A stretch of DNA of 64,000 nucleotides from CBDDEH01 sp965226865. Lineage in GTDB: Bacteria; Chloroflexota; Dehalococcoidia; Lucifugimonadales; JAGWBF01. Both the position numbers and the translations under genes were made by a program. This document shows positions 9,314-18,137 of the stretch, in pieces. The DNA lies in assembly GCA_965226865.1 (NCBI GenBank), contig CBDDEH010000004.1:1240001-1304000 (forward strand). The letters run 5' to 3'. Within the stretch, counting starts at the first letter, position 1. Each line of letters opens with the position of its first letter. The notes under the pieces were generated by a model. It saw only the letters and a list, made by a program, of their open reading frames with translations, was not told where the DNA came from and searched no databases.

Positions 9314-10501
9314 ATGACCGAAAGCCTGATCACAATACCCGACTATGAGGCTCGCGCCCGCGAGATAGTTTCGGCGACCCTTTTCGACCGGCTCTTTGGC
9401 GCCCACGGCTCCCCCCGGTGGATAACCAACACTTCCAACGTGGCCGCTTTCGAGTCGATCAAACTCAAACCTCGCGTGATGGTAGACCTTAGCCACCGTA
9501 AGCTATCCACCACCGTACTTGGGGAAGAGATAAGCTTCCCAGTCATACTGGCTCCTGTGGGCGCCCACATGCGGGCACACCCCGAAGGTGAGCTGGCGAC
9601 CACGCGAGCGGCAGGAGCCGCCGGAACCGTCATGTCCCTCAGTAGCGCCTCCACCTACAGCATCGAAGAGGTGGCGGCTGCCGCTGACAGCCCGCTGTGG
9701 TTCCAGACCTACGTGTTCCGCGACCGTGAGCTCACGGAGGTCATAGTGCGCCGGGCTGAAAAGGCCGGGTATTCGGCACTCCTGGTCACCGTAGATAACA
9801 TGCTTGCGCCGTCGACTGAGAGGGAATACCTTTATCCGAATGTCCCAGGCGGAAGGTTCACGTTAAGCAATTTCGTTGGCGCCGACCATCCGAATCTCCC
9901 TACTCTGGAACGCCTGCATGATCATTACGATTTGGGTCTGAATTGGTCGGACCTGAAGTGGCTGCGCTCGATCACTGACATGCCTATGGTCATCAAAGGA
10001 ATCCAGACTGCCGAAGACGCTCTGCTGTGTGTCGAACACTGCGCGGACGCCTTGATAGTCTCCAACCACGGCGGCCACTCGCTTCAGGGAACCGTAGGGA
10101 CCATCGACATGCTGCCGGAGGTGGTCGAGGCCGTTGGCGACCGTCTGGAAGTGTATCTGGACAGCGGCATCCGGCGTGGCACTGACGTGCTGAAGGCTCT
10201 GGCCTTGGGAGCTAAGGCCGTCCTTATAGGAAGGGCTATGCTCTGGGGCCTGGCGGTGGACGGTGAAGCCGGGGTGCGTGACGTGCTGGAGCTGCTGCGG
10301 CAGGAGTTGGACGTAGCCATGGGGCTTTGTGGAGTCGCAGACGTTAATCAGGTAGACAGAAGCCTGGTGCAAATGCCGGCGGGCAACAACAAGCCGGTGA
10401 ACGCCGCGGACCAGCTTGAACGTCTGGCAGCGCTCTTGGAAAAGGGCTACCTGACCAACCACGAGTTCGAAGCCGCCAGGGCCAGGGTGCTGGGCCGGTA
10501 G
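9314..10501 (+). CDS. FMN-dependent alpha-hydroxy-acid oxidase/dehydrogenase with C-terminal SHOCT-like tail
   Basis: TIM-barrel FMN enzyme of the glycolate oxidase / L-lactate dehydrogenase family. Visible are the FMN-binding PVILAPVGAHMRAHPEGE region, the PLWFQTYVF strand, the KGIQTAEDALLC lysine, the catalytic histidine in VSNHGG, and the DSGIRRGTDVLKALALGA phosphate-binding end. Two oddities: the usual active-site Arg after NHGG (as in NHGGRQLD) is replaced (NHGGHSLQGT), suggesting an altered substrate, and the last 30 residues (DQLERLAALLEKGYLT...) resemble a SHOCT domain, a short module usually found at the end of other proteins. Stands alone on the plus strand; substrate unknown. Confidence 0.85.
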   Translation: MTESLITIPDYEARAREIVSATLFDRLFGAHGSPRWITNTSNVAAFESIKLKPRVMVDLSHRKLSTTVLGEEISFPVILAPVGAHMRAHPEGELATTRAAGAAGTVMSLSSASTYSIEEVAAAADSPLWFQTYVFRDRELTEVIVRRAEKAGYSALLVTVDNMLAPSTEREYLYPNVPGGRFTLSNFVGADHPNLPTLERLHDHYDLGLNWSDLKWLRSITDMPMVIKGIQTAEDALLCVEHCADALIVSNHGGHSLQGTVGTIDMLPEVVEAVGDRLEVYLDSGIRRGTDVLKALALGAKAVLIGRAMLWGLAVDGEAGVRDVLELLRQELDVAMGLCGVADVNQVDRSLVQMPAGNNKPVNAADQLERLAALLEKGYLTNHEFEAARARVLGR

Positions 10502-10629
10502 CAGGACAAAGTCAAAGACTGTGACAGAACGCACAGGATCGGCGTGGCTGGCCTCACGGAAAGTTCTCCTGAGTTCGTTTACTATGAATCCTGTAAGGTT
10601 GATAACGGACGACACTTAGGAGACGGACA

Positions 10630-10725
10630 ATGAAGACGATGCAGATGACAGCAGTAAAGTGGATGGGTCTAAACGTATGGTTGCTGACCATGGGAGCAGG
10701 ACTGGCCATGTTGCTGAATGGATAA
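10630..10725 (+). CDS. Small hydrophobic protein, 31 aa
   Basis: ATG at 10630 preceded by AGGAG at the normal distance; 31 codons reading MKTMQMTAVKWMGLNVW then a hydrophobic run (LLTMGAGLAMLLNG). The composition fits a single membrane-spanning small protein. No family is recognised. The good ribosome-binding site raises it above chance. Confidence 0.4.
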   Translation: MKTMQMTAVKWMGLNVWLLTMGAGLAMLLNG

Positions 10726-10726
10726 A

Positions 10727-10836
10727 GGCTGCCCCTGGCCTGCGTCCTCATCCTGCTGCCGGTGTCGCTTCGAGCAGTGCCGGCAGCTAGATTTTCCGGC
10801 CACTTCAATCACACCTGTCACCGGGAGGGGGCAGCC
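10727..10836. other. Nested inverted repeats between convergent genes
   Basis: AGGCTGCCCC (10727-10736) is the exact inverse of GGGGCAGCCT (10827-10836), enclosing a second perfect stem, GCTGCCGG (10755-10762) with CCGGCAGC (10780-10787). The block lies between the end of the small plus-strand gene and the end of the minus-strand amidohydrolase, so a bidirectional terminator or folded 3' element is the simplest reading; a T5 run follows at 10849-10853 on the plus strand. Confidence 0.35.
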
Positions 10837-10844
10837 TGGCTAGA

Positions 10845-12041
10845 CTAGTTTTTGCCGTTGGTGGAGATGTTCCACAAGCGGGCGGGGTTGTCGGACAGCA
10901 CCCTCTTCTTGTCTTCTTCCGAAAGCTCGGGATACTCCAAGATCCGCTGTATAGACCTGGGAGAGACGCTATCGGGATGGGAGTAGTCGGTACCCAGGAC
11001 GATGCCGTCGATGCCCATCTTCTTCTTGATGAACGGAACGTAGCTGATTTCCTCAGGCTCGGCGGCGATGTATAGCTGGTCGCCGAAGTAGTCCCACGGG
11101 TCCTTCTTGGGCTCTGGGACGAACCCGGGGAACATCTCCAGATGCTCATGGAGTCTGTCCAGAACCCAGGGCAGCCAGCCGACACCCTGCTCGGCCCAGA
11201 ACAGCTTGAGCTTGGGAAAGGTCTCAAGGACTCCGCTGGCAACGAAGCCGACTACCGAGTAAGGGCAATCGGCGGCCATGAACATGTGCTTGTAGAAAAT
11301 GTTGTCGAGGCGCCTCTGACCTACGCCGAACATCATGTTCTGGTGGATGGCGATGGGCACATCCAGCTTTTCACACTCCTCGAAAATCGGGTAGTACCGT
11401 TCTTTGTAAGTCCAGTCCTTCTTGAACTGGGCTGGGAGACTGATGGAGCTCAAGCCCAGCTCGCTGACGGCTCTTCGAGCCTCCGTCACGCCTGCTTCGA
11501 TATCTTGCAGGGGTATCAGAGCCATCATTTTCAATCTGTCTGGATTGGGTTTGCGAAATTCAGCCGCCCAATCATTCCAGGCCCTACACCAGTGTACCGA
11601 CACCTCGGGGTTGTCTATAAGGCATTGAATAGCCTGGGAGGCGCTGCCAAAGATGTGGGTAATATCAACTCCCTCATGGTCCATGTCTGGGAGCCGCTTG
11701 GTAGCGTCTCGTTCACCATCGCGGTTACGCCACTCACCCTCGGGACGCCACTCCGGTAGGAAGCCGTATGGACCGGACCGCCAGTCGGCGTTGGGCGTTG
11801 TCTTGGAATGTTCGATCACTGTGATGTGATTGTATTTCAGGTAGGGGTTAACCAGCTTGTCTCGTTCCTTGTCTGGCATAACGGACTGAGTCGAGTCGAT
11901 GAACTCACGGGGAGCCAGGCCCCTAAGATGCTCAGGGAAGGACTGCCAGGCTATCTTGGTAAACTGGGACTCGTCCACGTGGGAGTCGGAGTCGATCACC
12001 GGGTAATCCGGACGCTCTCCTCCAACATACTTTTTGGGCAT
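10845..12041 (-). CDS. Metal-dependent amidohydrolase (ACMSD/amidohydro_2 type)
   Basis: TIM-barrel hydrolase/decarboxylase family. The metal-binding start PVIDSDSHVDE, the mid-barrel HQNMMFGVGQ histidine and the late LGTDYSHPDS aspartate are all present. Product of about 398 aa. A longer frame opens at 12143, but the AGGAGG before the ATG at 12041 and the promoter whose -10 ends at 12115 show that 12041 is the start. Family members act on carboxylated or hydroxylated ring and semialdehyde substrates; the real substrate is unknown. SAR202-type Chloroflexota carry many paralogues of this family. Confidence 0.85.
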   Translation of the reverse strand: MPKKYVGGERPDYPVIDSDSHVDESQFTKIAWQSFPEHLRGLAPREFIDSTQSVMPDKERDKLVNPYLKYNHITVIEHSKTTPNADWRSGPYGFLPEWRPEGEWRNRDGERDATKRLPDMDHEGVDITHIFGSASQAIQCLIDNPEVSVHWCRAWNDWAAEFRKPNPDRLKMMALIPLQDIEAGVTEARRAVSELGLSSISLPAQFKKDWTYKERYYPIFEECEKLDVPIAIHQNMMFGVGQRRLDNIFYKHMFMAADCPYSVVGFVASGVLETFPKLKLFWAEQGVGWLPWVLDRLHEHLEMFPGFVPEPKKDPWDYFGDQLYIAAEPEEISYVPFIKKKMGIDGIVLGTDYSHPDSVSPRSIQRILEYPELSEEDKKRVLSDNPARLWNISTNGKN

Positions 12042-12114
12042 CGGGCCTCCTATTGGTTCTCGAGATATCCTCAGCCTCGGCATTGGGGCCGCGAATATAA
12101 ATTCCGCAATTGCG

Positions 12115-12143
12115 AGTATATCACCAGCCGGATACGTTTTCAA
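12115..12143 (-). promoter_or_regulatory. Sigma-70-type promoter of the amidohydrolase gene
   Basis: On the minus strand TTGAAA (12143-12138) and TATACT (12120-12115) are separated by exactly 17 bases. The predicted transcript start near 12108 gives a leader of about 65 nt before the ATG at 12041. Confidence 0.6.
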
Positions 12144-12260
12144 AATCCCAGACAGGTGACCAAGGTCACAGTTCTTTGGTGGCGCCGCTCACAGAATGCA
12201 GGGCCGACTTTGCGTAAGATCAATCCATAGGTTCTAGCACCATACCAGAGGGGGTGGACC

Positions 12261-12452
12261 ATGGCCCGAAAGAGCTCAGAAAGCTATATGCAGCAGTTCA
12301 TAACTTCATTGGCTGAGGACTTCGAAGAGGAACGGAATCTTCAAGCTCCGAGTAGCGTTAAGCGCCAGATTTTCCCAACACTTTCACCGGAAGAGCTAGC
12401 CACGTTTTTCAAGGAATCCGGCTACGTCGTTTTCTGGAAGGACCAGGGTTAG
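12261..12452 (+). CDS. Hypothetical small protein, 63 aa
   Basis: ATG preceded by GAGGGGG. The product (begins MARKSSESYMQQF, contains FPTLSPEELATFFKESGY) is polar and charged, with no signal peptide or membrane segment. No family recognised. It is divergent from the amidohydrolase. Confidence 0.4.
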   Translation: MARKSSESYMQQFITSLAEDFEEERNLQAPSSVKRQIFPTLSPEELATFFKESGYVVFWKDQG

Positions 12453-12511
12453 ACGATTCAACCCGATCGGGCCACCAGTTCGTAGACAACTTCATTAAAG
12501 GCGGTAAGCAG

Positions 12512-12643
12512 ATGTCCAACAAGGTTATATTGGCTTTGATCGAGAAGCCCAAGAATGCAGACTCGCTAATCCAGGGACGCTTCACGGTGTGGGTAGAGTT
12601 GATCCCTTACGACAGGGACTGGACGAGTGGGATATTCTTGTAG
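12512..12643 (+). CDS. Possible small protein, 43 aa
   Basis: ATG frame MSNKVILALIEKPKNADSLI... ending in DWTSGIFL. The composition is protein-like, but the ribosome-binding site is weak (GGTAAG) and no family is recognised. It fills most of the gap before the sugar dehydrogenase gene. Confidence 0.2.
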   Translation: MSNKVILALIEKPKNADSLIQGRFTVWVELIPYDRDWTSGIFL

Positions 12644-12668
12644 GTCTGGGAGAGTCGAGAACTCATAG

Positions 12669-14065
12669 ATGAACCTATATCGGTGCCTCGCTATTTCCGC
12701 TATCGTGGTCCTGGTCACTGCGTTTGGTGTGCGCACCAGCGGAGCCTCGGCCTTTCACGAGGAGAGCACTGGGATAACGACCGCGAACCCGGCCCTGGAC
12801 GTCAACGAAGACGGGTATGTGGACATCACCGACTTACGTTTGGTGTTTGCAAACGCCGGGCCACCGCCCCACAGCTTGCAACGCGCCGACGTAAACAATG
12901 ACGGTACAGTAAATCTGCTCGACATGGCCCTGGTTGCGCGGAAGATAGGACAGTCGGCGCCTCTCCCTCTCGAGGCCATGGACGTGGAGAGGGCATTTCC
13001 CAGCTTGAGCTTCGAGTTGCCCTCCAATTTGGTCCAGCCGGACGACGGCCCTGACAACCTTTTCGTAACCGAGCAGGCCGGCATTATCCATGTCTTTCCA
13101 AATGACCAGCAAGCAGCTCAGTCCAGCGTCTTTCTAGACATCACCGATCAGGTGACATCAAGTAGCGAGGAGGGGTTGTTGGGTCTGGCCTTCGACCCTG
13201 ACTACAAAAATAACGGATTATTCTACGTTTACTACTCAACCTCCAGTCCCAGGCGGTCAGTGGTGTCCCGGTTCAGTGTCAGTCAAGACGATCCTGAGAT
13301 GGCGGACCCATCCAGCGAGTTCGTGATCATGGAGATAGACCAGCCCTTCGGAAACCACAACGGCGGTCAGCTTGCTTTTGGGCCCGACGGCTATCTTTAC
13401 ATCGGCCTGGGCGACGGGGCGGCGGCGGCGACCCGCTGGGCCACGGCCAGGACCCGAGCACTCTGCTCGGCTCCCTACTTCGCATCGACGTGAGTGGTGT
13501 GTCTGGGGATAGGAACTATCTCATCCCTCCTGACAACCCATTTGTAGGTGCTCCCGGATTGCGGGAGGAGATATGGGCTTACGGCCTGCGCAACCCCTGG
13601 CGCTTTTCCTTCGGTCATCCCACGGGCGACGAGCCCACAGGCCGTCTATGGCTGGCCGATGTCGGGCAGGGGGCGTGGGAAGAGGTGGACCTGGTTAGCA
13701 AGGGGCTCAACTACGGCTGGAACATCATGGAGGGCGCCCATTGTTTTTCGCCCAGCTTTGGTTGTGACGGTGCCGGCCTGGAGCTGCCGTTGTGGGAGTA
13801 CAGTCACTCCGAGGGGTGCTCGATAACGGGGGGTTATGTGTTCAGAGGCCGTGGCATGCCGACACTTGTGGAAGCGTACGTATACGGTGATTTCTGCTCG
13901 GGTAAGATATGGGGTCTGCGGTACGATGGGGAGTCGGTGACCGAGCAACTGCTGCTAAACGACTCTGCGCTGAACATCTCGTCCTTCGGGAGGGACCTGG
14001 CTGGCAACCTGTGCATCCTGTCATACAGCGACGGCGGCATCTACCGTTTAGTTCCCACCGAGTAG
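12669..14065 (+). pseudogene. Secreted PQQ-type sugar dehydrogenase with dockerin repeat, single-base frameshift
   Basis: N-terminal signal peptide (hydrophobic LAISAIVVLVTAFGV), then a type I dockerin-like pair of calcium loops (DVNEDGYVDITDLRLVF and DVNNDGTVNLLDMALVA, residues about 43-97), then a soluble aldose/sorbosone dehydrogenase beta-propeller (GLLGLAFDPDYKNNGLFYVYY, NHNGGQLAFGPDGYLYIGLGDG, later WAYGLRNPWRFSF). The frame breaks near 13418-13430 in a G-rich run: adding one G gives GGGGGDPLGHGQDPSTLLGS and joins the second part, which starts at about 13430. The restored protein is about 465 aa. It is predicted to oxidise sugars outside the cytoplasm. No cohesin partner is seen here. 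Confidence 0.8.
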
Positions 14066-14079
14066 TAGGCACCACTACA

Positions 14080-14500
14080 TTTCGATCCTTCAGTGGAAGG
14101 ACGAGCGGCGAGATGTGCCCGATGGACTCATGGTTCGACTGGCTCACCATGAGCGGGAACTAAGCGCTGTCCACGGCCCGCCGACGGGGTCATCGTGAGC
14201 ATGAGGCAATTTCCAGAAGATTTGGCTCGCCTCGTATCAAGGACAAGCTGACTATGAGCGTGAGCTGGACACTGTCAATCTGAGAATGTAACTGGTGGAG
14301 AGCATCCCGACAAGTCGGGATGCTGGGGGTATGGGGTGTCCCCCACGTTCCCCGCTCATCCTGAGCCTGTCGAAGGACCCCCTTCCTGGAGGAAGGGGGT
14401 TAGGGGGATGGTTGAAAACTTACACCAAATGGTGGATCGATAACATACTTGAAGGGGTAGCTGATCCTAGCGTGGAAGGACGAGCGGACGATTTACACTA
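14080..14500. repeat. Field of dispersed palindromic repeats
   Basis: Contains GGCTCACCATGAGCGGGAAC (14141-14160) continuing to 14173, found inverted at 56796-56828; the palindrome CCCCCTTCC..GGAAGGGGG (14378-14399), repeated exactly at 56966-56987; two copies of TGGAAGGACGAGCGG (near 14093 and 14473); and CCTGAGCCTGTCGAAGGA-type repeats also seen near 57100. No gene is seen in 14066-14520. Confidence 0.6.
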
Positions 14501-14520
14501 GCTACAACCAGTACGATCGG

Positions 14521-15828
14521 CTAGCGGCGGAACTCTTCCAGGTAGTAGCTCCAGTCGAAGCGTTTGAAGAAATCAACGGCGTCGTTGTAGCCCGCCTGGA
14601 AAAGCTCCGCCTGTCCCGTTTCGGAAAGGCCAAAGGCGGTAGTGTTGACGCCGAGAGTGCGGCGTCGCGCCGTTCTGTAGTCGTCATGCTCGCTGAGCCG
14701 CTTGTCCATCGCGCCCATCCCGGTGTTGATGACCGACATGGCCATCTCGTACAGCAGACCGATGGATGGCACCGGCAGGCCGGGCTGGCCTTTGCGCTCG
14801 TCCAACAAAAATCCGAAGGTGGGCCATGATGGAGTAGCATCCAAACGGTCGAACAGCCAGATCGGGAAGTTGCTGGAAACTCCTCCATCCACGATCAAGA
14901 CCTTCTTTCCCTTCGTTCCCATTCTGTCACTCTGCAGCGTTTCACCGTCGGAAGCTACGTTGAGATGCAAAGGGAAGGGCTCGAAGAAAAAGGGGATGGA
15001 CATGCTCATCCGGACGGCAGTCGCCAGAGGCCACCAGTCCTGAGCATCCTCGGGCGTAAGCTCGTCGGGGTTCCGACCTGAAAGGGACCTGGCCCACTCC
15101 CAGGCCTCCCAGTAGTAAGGGAGGTCATCGGGCAACACGATGGGCGTGCCACGGGATACGTCGGTGGCCACCATCTTGAGGCGATATCTTGGGGAATTAG
15201 GGTCGGCTTCCCGCTCAGGATCGAGGACGTTCCTAAAACGAAGCTCCTGACCATCGGGCGTTAGCTCGTCCCTCATGATCCCCAGGAATTTGTTGCCCGA
15301 CACCAATCCTTTGGTGAACAGCAGGTTGGGGAACAGAGGCAGGTAAAAATACAGCCGTTTCTGCAAGAAAGCCACCGGAGGCAAGTACCAGGCATCGACT
15401 ATGCGATGCAGCCCTATTCCTGTCAGCACGTTCCAGATGTCACTAGAGTTTTTGCCGACGGCGAGCAGGGACGCCACGATGGCGCCTCCGGAGGTCCCAC
15501 CCAGGAGGCTCCACTTCAGGCCCCGTTCCTCGGCTGCGCGGGCGGCGCCGACCTGGGCGATGGCCTTGACGCCACCTCCTTCGAACACTGCGTCGACGCT
15601 TCGAGATTCGTTATCAGCTCCCAAGAGCTGGTCCAGGGACACCTCTTCCGGCTGGTCTACAGTTGGAAGTTGAGTCTCGCTCGGAGACGACTCGCGGAAC
15701 ATCCTTGGCAGCAACTCGATAGCCCAGACCAGCCAGAAGACTGCCGCGATAGGAACGGTTATCGCGATAGAAAGAACCACAAGGATGAAGTGCAGCACCA
15801 AGAAAGGAATTCGTAGCAGGACCGTCAT
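14521..15828 (-). CDS. Patatin-like phospholipase, membrane-anchored
   Basis: Patatin lipid acyl hydrolase. The N-terminus has a long hydrophobic segment (residues 5-37) that should anchor it in the membrane. The patatin fold follows: oxyanion-hole FEGGGVKAIAQVGA (near 83-96), nucleophile serine in GTSGGAIVAS (near 112-121), and the second dyad residue in VDGGVSSNFP (near 312). 435 aa. AAAGGAG lies before the ATG. It is followed upstream by an ABC-2 exporter pair on the same strand, 30 bases away, so it may be part of that transcript. Confidence 0.85.
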   Translation of the reverse strand: MTVLLRIPFLVLHFILVVLSIAITVPIAAVFWLVWAIELLPRMFRESSPSETQLPTVDQPEEVSLDQLLGADNESRSVDAVFEGGGVKAIAQVGAARAAEERGLKWSLLGGTSGGAIVASLLAVGKNSSDIWNVLTGIGLHRIVDAWYLPPVAFLQKRLYFYLPLFPNLLFTKGLVSGNKFLGIMRDELTPDGQELRFRNVLDPEREADPNSPRYRLKMVATDVSRGTPIVLPDDLPYYWEAWEWARSLSGRNPDELTPEDAQDWWPLATAVRMSMSIPFFFEPFPLHLNVASDGETLQSDRMGTKGKKVLIVDGGVSSNFPIWLFDRLDATPSWPTFGFLLDERKGQPGLPVPSIGLLYEMAMSVINTGMGAMDKRLSEHDDYRTARRRTLGVNTTAFGLSETGQAELFQAGYNDAVDFFKRFDWSYYLEEFRR

Positions 15829-15858
15829 AGGCTCCTTTCTTCAGCTTGCGGCGGGCCG

Positions 15859-16632
15859 CTAGCGGCGAGGCTCCCAGGAGAAGTACCGTATGGCTACCAA
15901 AATCCCCGCGACCGCCCACCCGGCCATGACTGCCAGCCGAGTAATCTCGAAACCGCTTCCGGTTTCGAATGGGTTGAAGGCGGTCTGGAGGGCTTCGGAA
16001 AAATGCTGAATTGGGAATACGGCCGCAAAGTCGGTGAGCCACCCAGGGGCGTCCCGCATGGGGATGAAGACGTCCGAGATGAACAAGAGCGGCAGGATAG
16101 AAGCGTTGACTACGGCGGGCGATGCATCGGCGTTGGGTATGACCGATGTGATTGCCAGCCCCAGGGCGCAAAAGGTGGCGGCGCCGAGGGCCAGGGTTAC
16201 AAGAAAGGCCGGCATGGTATTGGTGGGCGCGTCTACGTCGTAGAACAGCACCCCCGCAGCGGTCACGATAACGACCAGCAGGATGGCGATCAGCGTAGCC
16301 TGTACTATTCTTCCCGCCAGAAACGCCCACGTGGGGAGGGGCGTCCCCCTGGTGCGCTTGAGTAATCCCTGGTCACGCGAAAAGGAAACCCCGATGGCGA
16401 TGTTGGAATAACAGGCGCTTATCACTGAAAGGGCAGCTATCGCCGGAACATAGAAAGTAGAGGTGTTGACGGTCCCTCCCTCTACGTCCAACTCGTCGTT
16501 ACCGAACAGCAGGTTGAATATGACCAGGAACATGAGGGGAAACACGAAGGTAAAGAAAGCGGCTGGAGGATTTCGCCAGAAGGCCTTGTTCTCATATCTG
16601 ACCTGTCTGAGGGCCAGGGCGAGGCCGTTCAT
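15859..16632 (-). CDS. ABC-2 type transporter permease
   Basis: Six-helix ABC-2 membrane subunit of 257 aa with the family's late motif (LPLLFISDVFIPMRDAPGWL) before the last helices. It pairs with the ATPase encoded immediately upstream: the ATG overlaps the ATPase stop by four bases (16629-16632), so the two are coupled. Probably an exporter of a drug, lipid or polysaccharide; substrate unknown. Confidence 0.88.
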   Translation of the reverse strand: MNGLALALRQVRYENKAFWRNPPAAFFTFVFPLMFLVIFNLLFGNDELDVEGGTVNTSTFYVPAIAALSVISACYSNIAIGVSFSRDQGLLKRTRGTPLPTWAFLAGRIVQATLIAILLVVIVTAAGVLFYDVDAPTNTMPAFLVTLALGAATFCALGLAITSVIPNADASPAVVNASILPLLFISDVFIPMRDAPGWLTDFAAVFPIQHFSEALQTAFNPFETGSGFEITRLAVMAGWAVAGILVAIRYFSWEPRR

Positions 16633-17549
16633 TCGGAGCCCTCGCCTGTATCCTCGGCACCCACAAGGCTCAAATATGCGTCCTCGAGGGACGGACGGGT
16701 TACCGTCAGATCGTGTAGCTCAATTCCCTGGTTTATAGCCCACCTGGTAAGCTCGAACAGCGTTTTCGTGGGGGTGCCGGTCTCTATGGTGACCAGACCG
16801 TCGTCTCCCTCCGAGATGACAGGGATGCCATCTGGCAGGCCATGCTGGTTAGAATCGGCCCTGAACCTGATGGTCGTCATGGCTTCGAGACTGGCGAGTT
16901 GGTCGGGTGGCCCGAGTGCCACGATCTTTCCCCGGACGATGATGGCGACTCGATCGGCTAGCTGTTGGGCCTCGTCCATGTAGTGGGTCGTCAGGAACAC
17001 GGTCTTGCCCAACGACCTCAGATTCTTGATCATCACCCACGCATTGCGCCGGGCCGAGGGATCGAAGCCAGTGGTGGGCTCGTCGAGGAACAACAGTTCA
17101 GGGTCTCCAGCCAGACCGACCGCGACGTCCAGCCTGCGTTGTTGGCCCCCCGAGAGCTTACGGACCCTGATCCGGCGCTGCTCGGTGAGACCAACGACGC
17201 CCAGTATCTCGGCAAGCGGGAGAGGGTGGGGGTAGTAGCCACGAAACAAGTCTACGGTCTCTTCGACGGTCAGGTAGGGCTCTACTCCTGTCGTCTGAAG
17301 CACAACGCCTATGCGTTGCTTGAAGCTGCGGTCATTCCTGGCAGGATCGTACCCAAGTACGTCAGCAGCACCCGCGCTCCGATGACGATGGCCCTCGAGA
17401 ATCTCCACCATCGTGGTCTTGCCGGCACCGTTGGGGCCGAGCAAGGCGAATACCTCGCCCTTGAACACCTCGAGGTCGACTCCTCGCACGGCTTCGATCT
17501 GCCCGTAAGACTTACGGAGCCCGGTTACGTTTATAGCGACGTCGGCCAT
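16629..17549 (-). CDS. ABC transporter ATP-binding protein (DrrA/NatA-like)
   Basis: Walker A LLGPNGAGKTT (near 35-45), signature LSGGQQRRLDVAVGLAGDP, Walker B LLFLDEPTTGFDP and the H-loop TTHYMDEAQQ are all present; 306 aa with the C-terminal extension common in ABC-2 exporter ATPases. It energises the overlapping permease. The start ATG is 12 bases from a TACAAT hexamer, so the leader could be very short. Confidence 0.92.
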   Translation of the reverse strand: MADVAINVTGLRKSYGQIEAVRGVDLEVFKGEVFALLGPNGAGKTTMVEILEGHRHRSAGAADVLGYDPARNDRSFKQRIGVVLQTTGVEPYLTVEETVDLFRGYYPHPLPLAEILGVVGLTEQRRIRVRKLSGGQQRRLDVAVGLAGDPELLFLDEPTTGFDPSARRNAWVMIKNLRSLGKTVFLTTHYMDEAQQLADRVAIIVRGKIVALGPPDQLASLEAMTTIRFRADSNQHGLPDGIPVISEGDDGLVTIETGTPTKTLFELTRWAINQGIELHDLTVTRPSLEDAYLSLVGAEDTGEGSE

Positions 17550-17580
17550 CGCATGTATTGTAGGACAAATATGGGTGGTT

Positions 17581-17604
17581 TTCCCACCCGATCTCGGGTG
17601 GGAA
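17581..17604. promoter_or_regulatory. Perfect palindrome upstream of the ABC exporter
   Basis: TTCCCACCCGA and TCGGGTGGGAA form an 11-bp perfect inverted repeat with a two-base centre, 32 bases upstream of the exporter ATPase start. An operator for a dimeric repressor is one reading; a hairpin is another. Confidence 0.35.
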
Positions 17605-17674
17605 CCTAATGTGCTGTCGCCGAGCCAAAGGTTACGGTGGGATCAGGCAGCCATTATTCGGAGGTAATAGGGCT

Positions 17675-17764
17675 ATGGAAGCGGTATTGGGAGCTGTGGC
17701 ATTCGTTGTCCTCTTCGGCGCCTTTGTCATTTTGCCCAAGAGGTTCACTCACAGAGCCAAATAA
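17675..17764 (+). CDS. Small membrane protein, 29 aa
   Basis: ATG preceded by GGAGGT. The product has one hydrophobic span (LGAVAFVVLFGAFVILP) and a basic tail (KRFTHRAK), a typical positive-inside single-pass small protein. It is divergent from the ABC exporter. No family recognised. Confidence 0.4.
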   Translation: MEAVLGAVAFVVLFGAFVILPKRFTHRAK

Positions 17765-17777
17765 TAGCTGGGAAGCC

Positions 17778-18005
17778 TTACAGTGGCAGTCCAGGGAGCT
17801 TGGGTAATCTCCTGAGCACCACGGCTATTCCTGCCACAATTAACATGGGTATGCCCATGGCCAGCCCTCCACCGTCCTCGGCCACAACCCCCACCAGCAC
17901 CAGCAACGCTCCCAGTGTGAACAGCACCCCTATTGCCGGGCCGATCAGTTTAGTCAGCAACAGTTTTATCGGCGCTCGTCCGATCTCAACCACCATCCCA
18001 TTCAT
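17778..18005 (-). CDS. Small two-helix membrane protein downstream of the Rhs-type gene
   Basis: 75 aa with two hydrophobic segments (IGPAIGVLFTLGALLVLVGV and LAMGIPMLIVAGIAVVL) and basic ends. I recognise no family. It starts ten bases after the reconstructed end of the giant Rhs-type gene (18016) on the same strand, the position where immunity genes follow Rhs toxins, so an immunity role is a hypothesis. No strong ribosome-binding site is seen, consistent with coupling to the upstream gene. Confidence 0.45.
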   Translation of the reverse strand: MNGMVVEIGRAPIKLLLTKLIGPAIGVLFTLGALLVLVGVVAEDGGGLAMGIPMLIVAGIAVVLRRLPKLPGLPL

Positions 18006-18137
18006 ACCTGTTAGCTCATGCGGGCGGTAAAACCAAGTTACCGTTGAGATCCATGATACGGAACCTAGTTTCTTCGGCTCTGTTCGCTTGCCTAATCCGA
18101 GCTGCCGCTTCTTGTTCTGGGGTTCCCCTGAGCCGGT

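Noticed and set aside
12042..12143. Longer N-terminus for the amidohydrolase
   Set aside because: It would start at or upstream of the promoter; the ribosome-binding site and family start support 12041.
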